31,978 nucleotides of DNA from Candidatus Wallbacteria bacterium (GTDB lineage: Bacteria; Muiribacteriota; JAQTZZ01), in assembly GCA_028687545.1 (NCBI GenBank), contig JAQTZZ010000048.1:1-31978 (forward strand), written 5' to 3'. The notes under the pieces were generated by a model. It saw only the letters and a program-made list of their open reading frames with translations, searched no databases and was not told the DNA's origin. The stretch's first letter is position 1; each line of letters opens with the position of its first letter. Position numbers and translations under genes: made by a program. Positions 5,085-13,044 of the stretch are shown in pieces.

Positions 5085-6026
5085 ATGCTCAGACTTTCAG
5101 CGATTCTGATTCTAGTCATCCAGTTCCAGGTGTTTTCAGCTTCTAATTCATCAGAAATCCAGGTTAAAAAGATCGTATCAGAGAATTCAAAAGACATAGT
5201 TCTGAACATTGAGCGGATTGGAGAGCAGTTTCTGGGGCGGCCTTATGATCATCACGGCCCGCTTGGGGAAGGGAAAACTGGTAAATATGATCAGGACCCG
5301 CTCTGGCGGCTGGACACTTTCGACTGCACCACATTTGTAGAAACTGTGCTGGCCCTGTCCATTTCCGGAACCCTGCCAGAATTCGAAAAAAACATGGATA
5401 AGATCCGCTATGAAAACGGGAAAGTCTCCTATGCCACCAGGAACCATTTCCCCTGCGTGGACTGGATCCCCAACAATCTGAAAAACGGCCTGCTGGAAGA
5501 CATCACTGAGATCGTGGCAGGGCCGGGCAATTTCAAATTCGCGGAAGGCGAGATCGACAAGAAGCACTGGTATCTGATGAAGAAAAAAGACGAAATCAAA
5601 GTCCCAAGCCTTTCCGGATCAAAACTTAACTCCCTTCTGATCTCGCTGAAGCAGGAAGGGCTGGACTTCAAACCTCTTAAACCCCATCTTCCGTATCTGC
5701 CACTGGACGTCTTACTGCCTGTCCTGTCCCAAGGCCCTGGAACAGGAGAAACCTATACAGTTGAGACTTCCATTCTGGACAGGATCCCATCAGGCTGCGT
5801 GATCAACATCGTGCGCCCATCCTGGAACCTCAGGAGCGCATGCGGAACTCTGATGAATGTCTCGCATCAGGGATTCGTGATCAGGAAGAATGGGGAAGTT
5901 CTGCTGAGGCACGCTTCCTCGAACGGTGCAGTGATGGAGCAGAATCTGACTGATTATCTTCTTAAGTACCGCAACAGCCCGACATTGAAGGGAATCAATC
6001 TGCTCTCTGTGAAAGCGCAAGGCTGA
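5085..6026 (+). CDS. DUF1460 family N-acetylmuramoyl-L-alanine amidase-like protein
   Basis: This 313-residue protein has a signal peptide (L-S-A-I-L-I-L-V-I-Q-F-Q-V-F-S-A). The family, an NlpC/P60-like papain fold, is recognised by L-G-R-P-Y near residue 50 and D-T-F-D-C-T-T-F-V-E-T-V with the predicted nucleophile C81. The late segment S-H-Q-G-F-V-I carries the likely catalytic His (H261), followed by L-L-R-H-A-S. DUF1460 proteins act on cell-wall peptides in the periplasm. All key residues are present. AGGAAGG precedes the ATG. It is followed 120 bp later by the efflux operon, but an intervening long hairpin makes co-transcription uncertain. Confidence 0.88.
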   Translation: MLRLSAILILVIQFQVFSASNSSEIQVKKIVSENSKDIVLNIERIGEQFLGRPYDHHGPLGEGKTGKYDQDPLWRLDTFDCTTFVETVLALSISGTLPEFEKNMDKIRYENGKVSYATRNHFPCVDWIPNNLKNGLLEDITEIVAGPGNFKFAEGEIDKKHWYLMKKKDEIKVPSLSGSKLNSLLISLKQEGLDFKPLKPHLPYLPLDVLLPVLSQGPGTGETYTVETSILDRIPSGCVINIVRPSWNLRSACGTLMNVSHQGFVIRKNGEVLLRHASSNGAVMEQNLTDYLLKYRNSPTLKGINLLSVKAQG

Positions 6027-6083
6027 GTGCCATTCTGATGAGACTCTACAAAATCCTTTGTTCATTGAAAGAAGTTGGTAAGT

Positions 6084-6127
6084 CCGTAGCTGTAACAAAA
6101 CCACGGAGGGTTTTGTTACAGCTACGG
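6084..6127 (+). repeat. Perfect 19-bp inverted repeat in the tolC-like leader
   Basis: CCGTAGCTGTAACAAAACC (6084-6102) is perfectly complementary to 6109-6127, with the six-base loop ACGGAG. There is no T-tract after it, so it is not a standard terminator. The loop and the start of the right arm hold GGAGGG (6105-6110), a strong Shine-Dalgarno-like sequence. It may be a translational control hairpin or a small inserted palindromic element. Confidence 0.85.
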
Positions 6128-6149
6128 GTATGTTTGTATGTTTGTATGT
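6128..6149 (+). repeat. 8-bp tandem repeat spanning the start codon of the tolC-like gene
   Basis: GTATGTTT occurs twice and is followed by GTATGT. Each unit carries an ATG (6130, 6138, 6146), each in a different reading frame. Only the third is in frame with the gene. Confidence 0.7.
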
Positions 6150-7528
6150 CGGGAAATACGATATCGCTGTTGATCGCCTGTCTTATGACAATACCCTTGC
6201 TTGGAGCAGAGACCAAGTTGACACTGTCCGACTGCATACACAGGGCAGTGCAGGCCAATCTCACCCTGCAGTCCCAGTCCCTGGAAAAGCAGCAGAAAAA
6301 TCTTGACCAGAGGATTGCAGCCAAGGTCTTCATTCCTGTCTTTTCAATGGATCAAAGTTTCCAGAGCGGCTCTAAGCTGAGCGATATTTATACTGTCTCA
6401 GGGAAGCTGCATTCATCAACCCGGTATTCACTCAAATCCGGGGTTGACAGGGCGGGTACCATAGATTATAAAACAGCCTCATTTGAACTGACTGAGCCAT
6501 TGCTGAAAAACTTCGGCCGCAGAGTCGCAGACCTGGACCTGGAACTGAGCCGCATCGACTATCGGATTGCAGTGGAATTGTTCAGGGATGAACTCAACAG
6601 CTTCATCCGCACTGTAGCTGATAACTATCTGAATCTCTGCCTGGACCGGCAGATCCTGGTGATCCAGGAGAAAGCCTATGACAGAGCGCTCAAGCAATAC
6701 GAAGACACCAGGCACGATATCGGGAACGGGGTACTGGCTGAGCAGGAAATATATCTGGTGGAAGAAAATCTGATCAGTTTCGAATCAAAGAAAAAGGATG
6801 CTTCACACAATATTGTTATACAGGAAATGGAGTTGAAAAGGATCCTGGAAATTGGAGTGGCAGACGAAACCAGCCTGATCCCAGTCGATTCGATTGAAGA
6901 AGCAATAAGCCCAGGCTTGTTTTCCGATTCCTGCCACAAGATGCAGCTCGATAATCCAGTCCTGAAAATCAAGAACCTGACTATGGAAAAATCAAATAAA
7001 AATTACGATTATTATCAGAACATGCTGCTGCCTGAACTGAATCTTTATTTCAAACGCTCTGTCAGCTGGCCGGACAGCACAACAGGATCAGGCAGAGATG
7101 CAAGTTCCGATTCCGGTTTTTTCATGGAACTTCCTTTCTCCAATGCTCCGGACAGGTCCAGCCTGGATAAATCAGAACTGGACAGGGAGATCACCAGACG
7201 GAACTTTACTGAAGAAAAGCAGTCCCTGGACTATGAACTCAGAAAGCTATTCAGCGAAATCGAGTATCAGCAGGGCAATCTGGCCCTGCGTAAAAAAGGC
7301 ACACTGCTGGCCGAGAAAAAGCTGGAAGCTGAAACTGAGAAATACAGAAACGGCATTTCCACACTCGCGGATGTAGTGCTTTTTCAGCGGGAGTTCGAAT
7401 CAGCTCAGATTGATGAAAAAAGCATAGCAGTACAGCTCTGCAAGCTGTTTCTGAAGAAGCGTTATCTCGAGGGAACTCTGTACCAGGATTACGGTATTCA
7501 ATTGATGGACATTAACAGCAAATTGTAA
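6146..7528 (+). CDS. TolC-family outer-membrane efflux protein
   Basis: This 460-residue protein begins with a signal peptide (S-L-L-I-A-C-L-M-T-I-P-L-L-G-A). The mature start L-T-L-S-D-C-I-H-R-A-V-Q-A-N-L-T-L is the typical OEP/TolC first helix. Two long helical repeats follow, rich in E, K, L and Q, with Y-R-N-G-I-S-T-L-A-D-V-V near the C-terminus, a TolC landmark. It forms the outer-membrane exit duct. ATG 6146 is chosen because it starts the signal peptide, but the ribosome site is poor. An upstream in-frame TTG at 6113 sits close after GGAGGG in the hairpin loop. It is the first gene of the efflux operon, and the ATPase follows 40 bp later. Confidence 0.88.
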   Translation: MSGNTISLLIACLMTIPLLGAETKLTLSDCIHRAVQANLTLQSQSLEKQQKNLDQRIAAKVFIPVFSMDQSFQSGSKLSDIYTVSGKLHSSTRYSLKSGVDRAGTIDYKTASFELTEPLLKNFGRRVADLDLELSRIDYRIAVELFRDELNSFIRTVADNYLNLCLDRQILVIQEKAYDRALKQYEDTRHDIGNGVLAEQEIYLVEENLISFESKKKDASHNIVIQEMELKRILEIGVADETSLIPVDSIEEAISPGLFSDSCHKMQLDNPVLKIKNLTMEKSNKNYDYYQNMLLPELNLYFKRSVSWPDSTTGSGRDASSDSGFFMELPFSNAPDRSSLDKSELDREITRRNFTEEKQSLDYELRKLFSEIEYQQGNLALRKKGTLLAEKKLEAETEKYRNGISTLADVVLFQREFESAQIDEKSIAVQLCKLFLKKRYLEGTLYQDYGIQLMDINSKL

Positions 7529-7532
7529 ATGT

Positions 7533-7548
7533 TAAATTTTAAAATTTA
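7533..7548 (+). promoter_or_regulatory. AT-only palindrome between the tolC-like and ATPase genes
   Basis: TAAATTTTAAAATTTA is a perfect 16-bp palindrome in the 40-bp gap. It could be an operator or an AT-rich promoter element. The sequence does not distinguish these from chance in AT-rich spacer. Confidence 0.3.
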
Positions 7549-7568
7549 TTTTACAGCACATACGAGCC

Positions 7569-8231
7569 ATGATTAAAATCGAGAACATCCATAAGAATTA
7601 CAGGGTCGGACAGGTTGACCTTGAGGTGCTGCGTGGAATTTCGCTCAGCATTACTCAGGGGGAATTCGTTTCCATCATGGGGCCTTCCGGCTCCGGAAAA
7701 TCCACACTGATGAACATACTGGGATGTCTGGACACTCCGTCATCCGGAAAATACTGTTTTGAAGGCCGGCCTGTGGATGCCATGGATGACGATCAACTGT
7801 CTGACATCAGGAACAGGACAATTGGCTTCGTGTTCCAGTCCTTCCATCTGATCAAATACCTGACAGTGGCAGAAAACGTGAAGCTGCCCATGGAGTACCT
7901 GAAAATCGACGATCAGACAGCCGAAGAGACTGCAGGGAAATGGCTGGACCTGGTTGGGCTCAGCCACAGGACCGCCCATCTGCCTGCCCAATTGAGCGGC
8001 GGCGAGCGGCAGAGGGTGGCGATTGCCAGGGCCCTGGCAAATGACCCTAACTTGATTCTGGCAGATGAGCCTACTGGAAACCTGGACAGCAAATCCTCGT
8101 TCGAAATCATGCGGATCCTGAAAAATCTGAACCAGGAACTCGGCAAGACCATAGTGATCATCACTCATTCCGAGGAAGTCGCGGGCTTTGCAGGAAGATC
8201 GATCAAAATCAGGGACGGCCTGATTTGTTGA
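7569..8231 (+). CDS. MacB/LolD-type ABC transporter ATP-binding subunit
   Basis: This 220-residue cytoplasmic ATPase has Walker A G-P-S-G-S-G-K-S-T (38-46), Q-loop Q90 in F-V-F-Q-S-F, signature L-S-G-G-E (142-146), Walker B L-I-L-A-D-E (162-167) followed by P-T-G-N-L-D, and a switch His in I-I-T-H. The motifs and length match the MacB/LolD/FtsE subgroup. That subgroup works as a mechanotransmission pump with an FtsX-type permease rather than moving substrate through the membrane. The ribosome site is weak. Its stop overlaps the start of the adaptor gene by 7 bp, indicating coupling. The permease partner is two genes downstream, so ATPase and permease are separate proteins here, unlike fused MacB. 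Confidence 0.95.
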   Translation: MIKIENIHKNYRVGQVDLEVLRGISLSITQGEFVSIMGPSGSGKSTLMNILGCLDTPSSGKYCFEGRPVDAMDDDQLSDIRNRTIGFVFQSFHLIKYLTVAENVKLPMEYLKIDDQTAEETAGKWLDLVGLSHRTAHLPAQLSGGERQRVAIARALANDPNLILADEPTGNLDSKSSFEIMRILKNLNQELGKTIVIITHSEEVAGFAGRSIKIRDGLIC

Positions 8232-9205
8232 AGCATCTGACGGTTTTACTGCTTTTGTTGACCGTTGCGGTGTATTGCTCCGATCCGGCCGAATACCAGG
8301 GTGCGATTGTTCCGCTGGACTTCATTCCGCTGATGGCTCCTGAGAATACATTGAGAACTGCAAACTGGATGAGTTCCAGTAATGGGATTAAGCTTGAATC
8401 CATACAGCCTGAAGGGAAGCCTGTGAAAAAAGATGAGGTTATCGCCGAGTTTGAATTCGGATTTGATGATGTTAAGGGTTACATGCAGCATGATCTGGAC
8501 AGCGTAAAGGCGCGAAAAGAGAAAGAACTGCTGAAACTCGCCAAAGATATCTCCGAAATGATGGTGCAACTTGAGAAAAACCAGATTCTTACAGAGATGG
8601 CGTTTCTGGAGACCAGGAAAAAATCCCTGGTGGCAGTAAACAAGCAGAAGATCATTGAATACAATTACAGGCAGCAGGCAGTAGAAAAAGATGCGCTGGA
8701 GCAGAAATTGACTGCAGCCCGGAAAAATTACTCAAACCGGGAAAAGTACTATAATGGAATGATCAAAGATATGGAAATTCAGCAGCGCATAGTTGATGAT
8801 ACTCGCATAAGATACACGGTGAAAGCACCTGCTGATGGTGAACTTTATTATCCGATTCTTTCCACTAAGAACAAGAAAGCCGCTGCAGGTTCAGGAATGG
8901 ATTGCGGCACTCATTTCCTGTCAGTAGTGACATCCACAAAATCAGAGCTGATTTTCTATCTCCCGGAAAATGACTTCAGCCTTGTGAAAGTCGGGGATCA
9001 GGTCACCTTGATCACTGCAGCAGGGAATTTTACTGCCACTGTACATGCAATCAGCTGTTTCCCGAAATTGATGGGCGATGTGCTGAGCAATTATTCTCTT
9101 CCTGACTCCTGGGAAAACTGTTTCGTGGTGAAAGCTGCACTGCCTGTAAATAAAAACTCCAAGCCGATATTGGAAGGAAATGTGAAAGTGAGGCTTATGA
9201 AATGA
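8225..9205 (+). CDS. HlyD/MacA-like periplasmic adaptor protein
   Basis: This 326-residue protein starts at TTG 8225, overlapping the ATPase stop. A hydrophobic N-terminus (H-L-T-V-L-L-L-L-L-T-V-A-V-Y-C) serves as signal or anchor. A short lipoyl-like half follows, then a charged coiled-coil hairpin at about residues 85-195 and K-A-P-A-D-G-E-L-Y-Y, the typical return strand of the barrel-sandwich domain (K-A-P-x-D-G). A C-terminal beta-barrel ends the protein. Adaptors of this kind bridge an inner-membrane pump and TolC. The neighbours are exactly those partners. The first lipoyl half is divergent, without the usual G-x-V-x-x-G. A second adaptor occurs at the end of the operon. Confidence 0.82.
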   Translation: MLKHLTVLLLLLTVAVYCSDPAEYQGAIVPLDFIPLMAPENTLRTANWMSSSNGIKLESIQPEGKPVKKDEVIAEFEFGFDDVKGYMQHDLDSVKARKEKELLKLAKDISEMMVQLEKNQILTEMAFLETRKKSLVAVNKQKIIEYNYRQQAVEKDALEQKLTAARKNYSNREKYYNGMIKDMEIQQRIVDDTRIRYTVKAPADGELYYPILSTKNKKAAAGSGMDCGTHFLSVVTSTKSELIFYLPENDFSLVKVGDQVTLITAAGNFTATVHAISCFPKLMGDVLSNYSLPDSWENCFVVKAALPVNKNSKPILEGNVKVRLMK

Positions 9206-10446
9206 GGCTGGCATCATACATCAAGGGCAGCATGACCCAGTTCAGGCTCAATCTGATCCGGACGCTTCTGACATTGCTCGGTATCATTTTCGGGGTGGCG
9301 TCTGTGATCGCCATGCTCACTATCGGGGAAGGCGCGCAGCGCCAGATTATAAAGAACATCGAAAGCATGGGAGCGAAACTTGTGCATATCGATGCAGGCA
9401 AAGTGGATGATGCCAAGATTTCAGAGATAGTCAATGATTCGATCGGACTTTCGCAGAAGGACGTGGCTGCACTGTTGGAAGTGATCCCCATGCAAGGCAG
9501 GGACGTGGCATATCATGTGCGGGCGGACATCAGGGTCACCAGCTTGCCTGCCCAGGCTCAGGAACTCGGAATCTATGCTGTCAGCGATAACTTTGTCGGT
9601 GTGATTGAGGGCGTGATCATGGCTGGCAGAAATTTCACAGTCTGGGATTTTTCATCTTGTGCATCTGTAGCAATTATCAGTCGAAGTTATGCAAAAAGGT
9701 TTTTCGAAACCCCGGAAAATGCACTGGGAAAATCATTCCGGATGAACTACAGATGGTTCCAGGTCATCGGAGTGCTCGGGGAAAAGTCCTTGGGTGGAGC
9801 TGAAAAATCCCTGCCTGCCAGTCTCGGCAAGTATGACTCCTCGATCCTGATTCCTGTCACAACCTATCGGGAAAAAATCATGCCTGAGAAAACCTACTCA
9901 GGAATCGACAAGATAATCATCAAGGCCAGGGATCTGATGGAAACGAGCGAATTGAAGCGTATCGTCGGAAAAATACTGGCTGTAACACACAACAGAATCA
10001 ATGACTATGAGATCACTTCGCCCCAGGAAATTCTGGAACAGAAAAAGACGACACAGGCGATCCTTAATATTGTGCTGTTCAGCATTGCTTCCATTTCGCT
10101 GCTCGTAGGCGGAATCGGAATCATGAACATCATGCTGTCAAATGTGATGGAAAGAAGGCATGAAATCGGCATCAGAAGGGCGATCGGAGCCAGGAAAAAG
10201 CAGATCATGATCCAGTTCCTGCTGGAATCAGTGATCATCTGCCTGATCGGTGGCTTGAGCGGCATCGTCCTGGGCATCGTCAGCAGCCTGGTCATTCTCT
10301 ATTTCACCAGGATTCCGGTGGCTTTTTCTGCAGCCCCGATTTTCCTCTCCTTTGGGATCGCCTTTGGGGTCGGTGTTGTTTTCGGCATTTTTCCCGCCAG
10401 GAGAGCGGCGGAAATCAATCCAATCGAGGCTTTGCACAATGAATGA
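9202..10446 (+). CDS. MacB-like ABC transporter permease (FtsX domain)
   Basis: This 414-residue inner-membrane protein has a first membrane segment at about residues 18-40 (L-T-L-L-G-I-I-F-G-V-A-S-V-I-A-M-L). A large periplasmic MacB-type core follows, then three C-terminal membrane segments of the FtsX domain. Landmarks are L-L-V-G-G-I-G-I-M-N-I-M-L and R-R-H-E-I-G-I-R-R-A-I-G-A, the cytoplasmic coupling stretch, and a final I-F-P-A-R-R-A-A-E-I-N-P-I-E-A-L. It starts ATG 9202 in a 4-bp ATGA overlap with the adaptor. With the ATPase at 7569 it forms the pump. The substrate (peptide, lipoprotein, toxin or antibiotic) is not deducible. Confidence 0.95.
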   Translation: MRLASYIKGSMTQFRLNLIRTLLTLLGIIFGVASVIAMLTIGEGAQRQIIKNIESMGAKLVHIDAGKVDDAKISEIVNDSIGLSQKDVAALLEVIPMQGRDVAYHVRADIRVTSLPAQAQELGIYAVSDNFVGVIEGVIMAGRNFTVWDFSSCASVAIISRSYAKRFFETPENALGKSFRMNYRWFQVIGVLGEKSLGGAEKSLPASLGKYDSSILIPVTTYREKIMPEKTYSGIDKIIIKARDLMETSELKRIVGKILAVTHNRINDYEITSPQEILEQKKTTQAILNIVLFSIASISLLVGGIGIMNIMLSNVMERRHEIGIRRAIGARKKQIMIQFLLESVIICLIGGLSGIVLGIVSSLVILYFTRIPVAFSAAPIFLSFGIAFGVGVVFGIFPARRAAEINPIEALHNE

Positions 10447-11662
10447 AAAACTAGTTTTCAGCGTAATTCTATTCTTTTTTTTGGCTGGATGCAGAAGTGA
10501 ACTAGCCGACAGAATGTATTCTACCGCAAATTCTGGAGCGCTCAGTCAGGAAACTATCTGTTATGGAGTTCTCCGGGCAAAGGACAGCACACCCATCCAT
10601 GCCCCTAAAGTATCAGATTCAAACTACTTGACTGTAAAAGAGGTGCTGGAAGAAGGCATTATCGTGAAAAAAGGCGACAATGTGCTGACCATGGATGATT
10701 CCCAGTTTCAGAAAGATCTGGAAACTGCTAAGAATGATCTGGACACGGCCAGGGCAGAGCTGGAAAGCGAGAAATTCGACCTGGAGAACAACAGAGTGAT
10801 GCTGGATCTGGACATCAAGCGCAAGGAACTGGCTCTGGCCAAGGCTAAGCTTTCAGTAGTGGACAACAGCGTGCTGATTTCCAAGGTCGACCTGGAAAAA
10901 GCCAAACTGGAAGTGAAAATGGCAGAACTGGAGCTGAACCAGGCCAATGAATCCAGGAAGGATTTCAACAAGCAGTATGACGCGGGTCTGAAAATGAAAA
11001 CCCTCAGGGTCGAGACTGTAGAAAAGAAAATCAAAAATCAGCAGGAAAACATTACCAATTCTATGATCAAAGCCCCCAGAGAAGGCGTTGTTTTCAAGCC
11101 GTTTGTAAGATTGAACAATGAGACAGGCAGAGTCGAGAAGGGCAAAGTAATCAGCCCCGGAGACAAGCTGCTTGATATTCTGAACCTGGGTTCTTACGAG
11201 GGCGTCATCTATGTTACACAGAGCGAAGTCAGGTTTCTGAATCAGGGCGACAGCTTGTCTGTGAGCCTGACAGCTTTCCCGGAGAAGAAATTCAAGGCAG
11301 TGGTGCTGAGCAAGGCCCAGTACCCACAGACCAGGAATGACAGGCTGGGCAGGAACGACCCGGAAGGCTACCTTAAGGAATACGAGGTCATCATTGAAAT
11401 CGGGGAAAATGATCCAGCTCTGAAACCCGGGATGAGCTTTAAGGCTGAGATCACTTCCATAATCGCCACAGAATGTGTCTATATTCCGAACATTGCGATC
11501 GGCAATGATAAAAAGGGCAGCTTCGTGATCTCGGAAAAAGGGAAAAAATACCTGACACTGGGAAAGTCGTCCCTTAACTTCACTGAAGTGAAAAGCGGAC
11601 TCAGTAAAGGTGAAAAGATCCAGTTGGACAATCAGACCGGATCAGGAACTGCAGCTCAGTAA
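10439..11662 (+). CDS. Second efflux adaptor, predicted lipoprotein (MacA/HlyD family)
   Basis: This 407-residue protein has a lipoprotein signal with lipobox L-A-G-C (C18). A barrel-sandwich half includes I-H-A-P-K-V (about residue 60) and G-I-I-V-K-K-G-D-N-V-L. A long, very regular coiled coil runs over about residues 100-200, and the second half holds I-K-A-P-R-E-G-V-V. A beta-barrel and membrane-proximal domain end the protein. ATG 10439 overlaps the permease stop by 8 bp. An in-frame ATG at 10352 inside the permease is rejected because it would bury the lipobox. Having a second, better-conserved adaptor after the permease is unusual. The two may form a hetero-oligomeric ring or serve alternative complexes. 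Confidence 0.88.
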   Translation: MNEKLVFSVILFFFLAGCRSELADRMYSTANSGALSQETICYGVLRAKDSTPIHAPKVSDSNYLTVKEVLEEGIIVKKGDNVLTMDDSQFQKDLETAKNDLDTARAELESEKFDLENNRVMLDLDIKRKELALAKAKLSVVDNSVLISKVDLEKAKLEVKMAELELNQANESRKDFNKQYDAGLKMKTLRVETVEKKIKNQQENITNSMIKAPREGVVFKPFVRLNNETGRVEKGKVISPGDKLLDILNLGSYEGVIYVTQSEVRFLNQGDSLSVSLTAFPEKKFKAVVLSKAQYPQTRNDRLGRNDPEGYLKEYEVIIEIGENDPALKPGMSFKAEITSIIATECVYIPNIAIGNDKKGSFVISEKGKKYLTLGKSSLNFTEVKSGLSKGEKIQLDNQTGSGTAAQ

Positions 11663-11687
11663 AAAAAATACCCGCTTGTGGCGGGTA
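11661..11687 (-). terminator. Intrinsic terminator between convergent genes
   Basis: TACCCGC / GCGGGTA (11669-11675 and 11681-11687) form a 7-bp GC-rich stem with loop TTGTG. On the minus strand the stem is followed by eight T residues (A8 at 11661-11668 on the plus strand), so it is a strong terminator for the 3D-domain gene. It probably also blocks transcription leaving the efflux operon. Confidence 0.85.
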
Positions 11688-11710
11688 ATCAAGATTAAGT
11701 AACAGGAGAG

Positions 11711-12925
11711 TTACTGGCCAAGCAACTGCTTGTATTTTGCGTAGACTTTGTCTTTGGTGGAATTGTCGACGCGGTAGGCTTCAAGCGGAGATAAAGAACC
11801 AGCCAGATTCGATTCCATCCAGCTCACCCAGGATTTTTTGTCACTGTACATGTCAATCCGGTTGTGGGAGCTTGTGAAAGCACTGCCTGTATCGTGGGCG
11901 AACCAGTATCCGTCGTGGGTTTCACCGTTGGGCAGCTTCAGGCCCCTGGTTTTAGGAATGTAATACACACCGCCGTATGGCATTTCCTTCCTGTTGACTG
12001 CTAAAGTATGGAATGATACCACCCAGTTACCGCTGGCTGTGATGCCTTTACATCCGCCGGGCAGAAGCTTGAAGCAATAGTTATCATCCCAGTTCACGCA
12101 GCGGCCGTCATTGAGTGTGCCGCTGCCTTCCATGCAGAGTGCAGAATAGAATTTGCCGCAGACAGTGGCGATAACCGTGCCTGACGCTGTCTTGAGTTTT
12201 TTGCTGCCTCCGCCTGAGTATTCATTTTCCCGGACAGTGAAGTAATAGGTCGGTTTCTGCTTGTCGATTTTGGTGAAAGCTCCGAGATTCGGCTGGATGT
12301 CGCTTGCACGTATATCCCCTGAATAGTCGATGATTTCATTGCCTGAGGCCAGCTGGCTCTCGTGGATGTAACCTTCAATGCCGTTCACTGACGTATGATA
12401 GAAGCTTCCTGATATACCGCTGACGCTAAGTTTCTCTCCGCCGCGGATAAAAGTCATGCCTGACATAAAGTCTGCACTGCTGTAAAGGCTGGCCCCTTTC
12501 GCAGCCGCGATGTACTCAACCGTTGAGGTAAAATCCTCAGTCCTGGCTTCAGAAGCCCTCTCGAGAGCCAGCTCGTAAATCCTCAGACCCTTTTCCTGGC
12601 CGCAGGACTCGAAAAAACGCTTGAATAATGGAAGCTCTGTCCGGCTTTTGTTCTGCACAAGATAGCGGTACACTTCGGCTGCCACGTCGGATTCCTGTCT
12701 GAGCAGCTGTTCGATGCGATAGGCCAGTGTTTCTTCCGCCTGGTACAATTCATCAAGGTCGGCGGGGTCGGCAGCTCCCTGTTCGACTGCAGCCTGCAGG
12801 GCTATTCTAGACCCTGAGCTCGAGGCGTAATCGTCCAGCATCGACTTGATGCCTCCTCCTGCCTGCAGGGGTGAAAAACTGGAAAGGACTGCGATGGATA
12901 AGATGATGATCAACTGATACTTCAT
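11711..12925 (-). CDS. Secreted SH3-like/3D-domain cell-wall protein
   Basis: This 404-residue protein has a signal peptide (L-I-I-I-L-S-I-A-V-L-S-S-F-S-P-L-Q-A-G). A helical N-terminal region (25-130) and an SH3-like segment (about 137-193, ending G-I-E-G-Y-I-H-E-S-Q-L) follow. A C-terminal 3D domain carries the three aspartates of the family in T-H-D338-G, H-D345-T-G and N-R-I-D358. 3D domains share the double-psi-barrel fold of MltA-type lytic transglycosylases and occur in wall-remodelling proteins such as YocH and Rpf-like factors. GGAGG sits well before the ATG. It is paralogous to the gene at 17692, with near-identical blocks such as R-G-L-K-L-P-N-G-E-T-H-D-G. Cleavage of peptidoglycan is plausible but not shown. 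Confidence 0.85.
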   Translation of the reverse strand: MKYQLIIILSIAVLSSFSPLQAGGGIKSMLDDYASSSGSRIALQAAVEQGAADPADLDELYQAEETLAYRIEQLLRQESDVAAEVYRYLVQNKSRTELPLFKRFFESCGQEKGLRIYELALERASEARTEDFTSTVEYIAAAKGASLYSSADFMSGMTFIRGGEKLSVSGISGSFYHTSVNGIEGYIHESQLASGNEIIDYSGDIRASDIQPNLGAFTKIDKQKPTYYFTVRENEYSGGGSKKLKTASGTVIATVCGKFYSALCMEGSGTLNDGRCVNWDDNYCFKLLPGGCKGITASGNWVVSFHTLAVNRKEMPYGGVYYIPKTRGLKLPNGETHDGYWFAHDTGSAFTSSHNRIDMYSDKKSWVSWMESNLAGSLSPLEAYRVDNSTKDKVYAKYKQLLGQ

Positions 12926-12963
12926 GCTGCACCTCCACTTGCTCTTCCTCTTCCTTACTGTTG

Positions 12964-12969
12964 ATTATA
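12964..12969 (-). promoter_or_regulatory. -10 box for the 3D-domain gene
   Basis: The minus strand reads TATAAT here, 38 bp upstream of the ATG at 12925. No good -35 hexamer is found at 16-18 bp. The missing -35 suggests activator dependence, and a perfect palindrome lies 31 bp further upstream. Confidence 0.5.
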
Positions 12970-13000
12970 GGCAGGGGGAGACTGAAGTGAAGTTGCAAAG

Positions 13001-13017
13001 TGCAGCAAGTTGCTGCA
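13001..13017 (+). promoter_or_regulatory. 17-bp perfect palindrome, candidate operator
   Basis: TGCAGCAAGTTGCTGCA is symmetric around the central base. A related TTGCA lies just beside it (12993-12997). It sits in the 119-bp gap between the 3' end of the STAND regulator gene and the promoter of the 3D-domain gene. This position suits an activator site near -45 to -60. It lacks a T-tract, so it is not a terminator. Confidence 0.5.
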
Positions 13018-13044
13018 AATCGGGAAAAGCAGCCAAATGGCCAG

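Noticed and set aside
6084-6127. Rho-independent terminator after the DUF1460 gene
   Set aside because: The stem is excellent but no T-run follows on the plus strand. It is kept as an unexplained inverted repeat.
12094-12378. 94-codon minus-strand ORF inside the 3D-domain gene
   Set aside because: It is in another frame of the same strand within a gene that has clear domains and a ribosome site.
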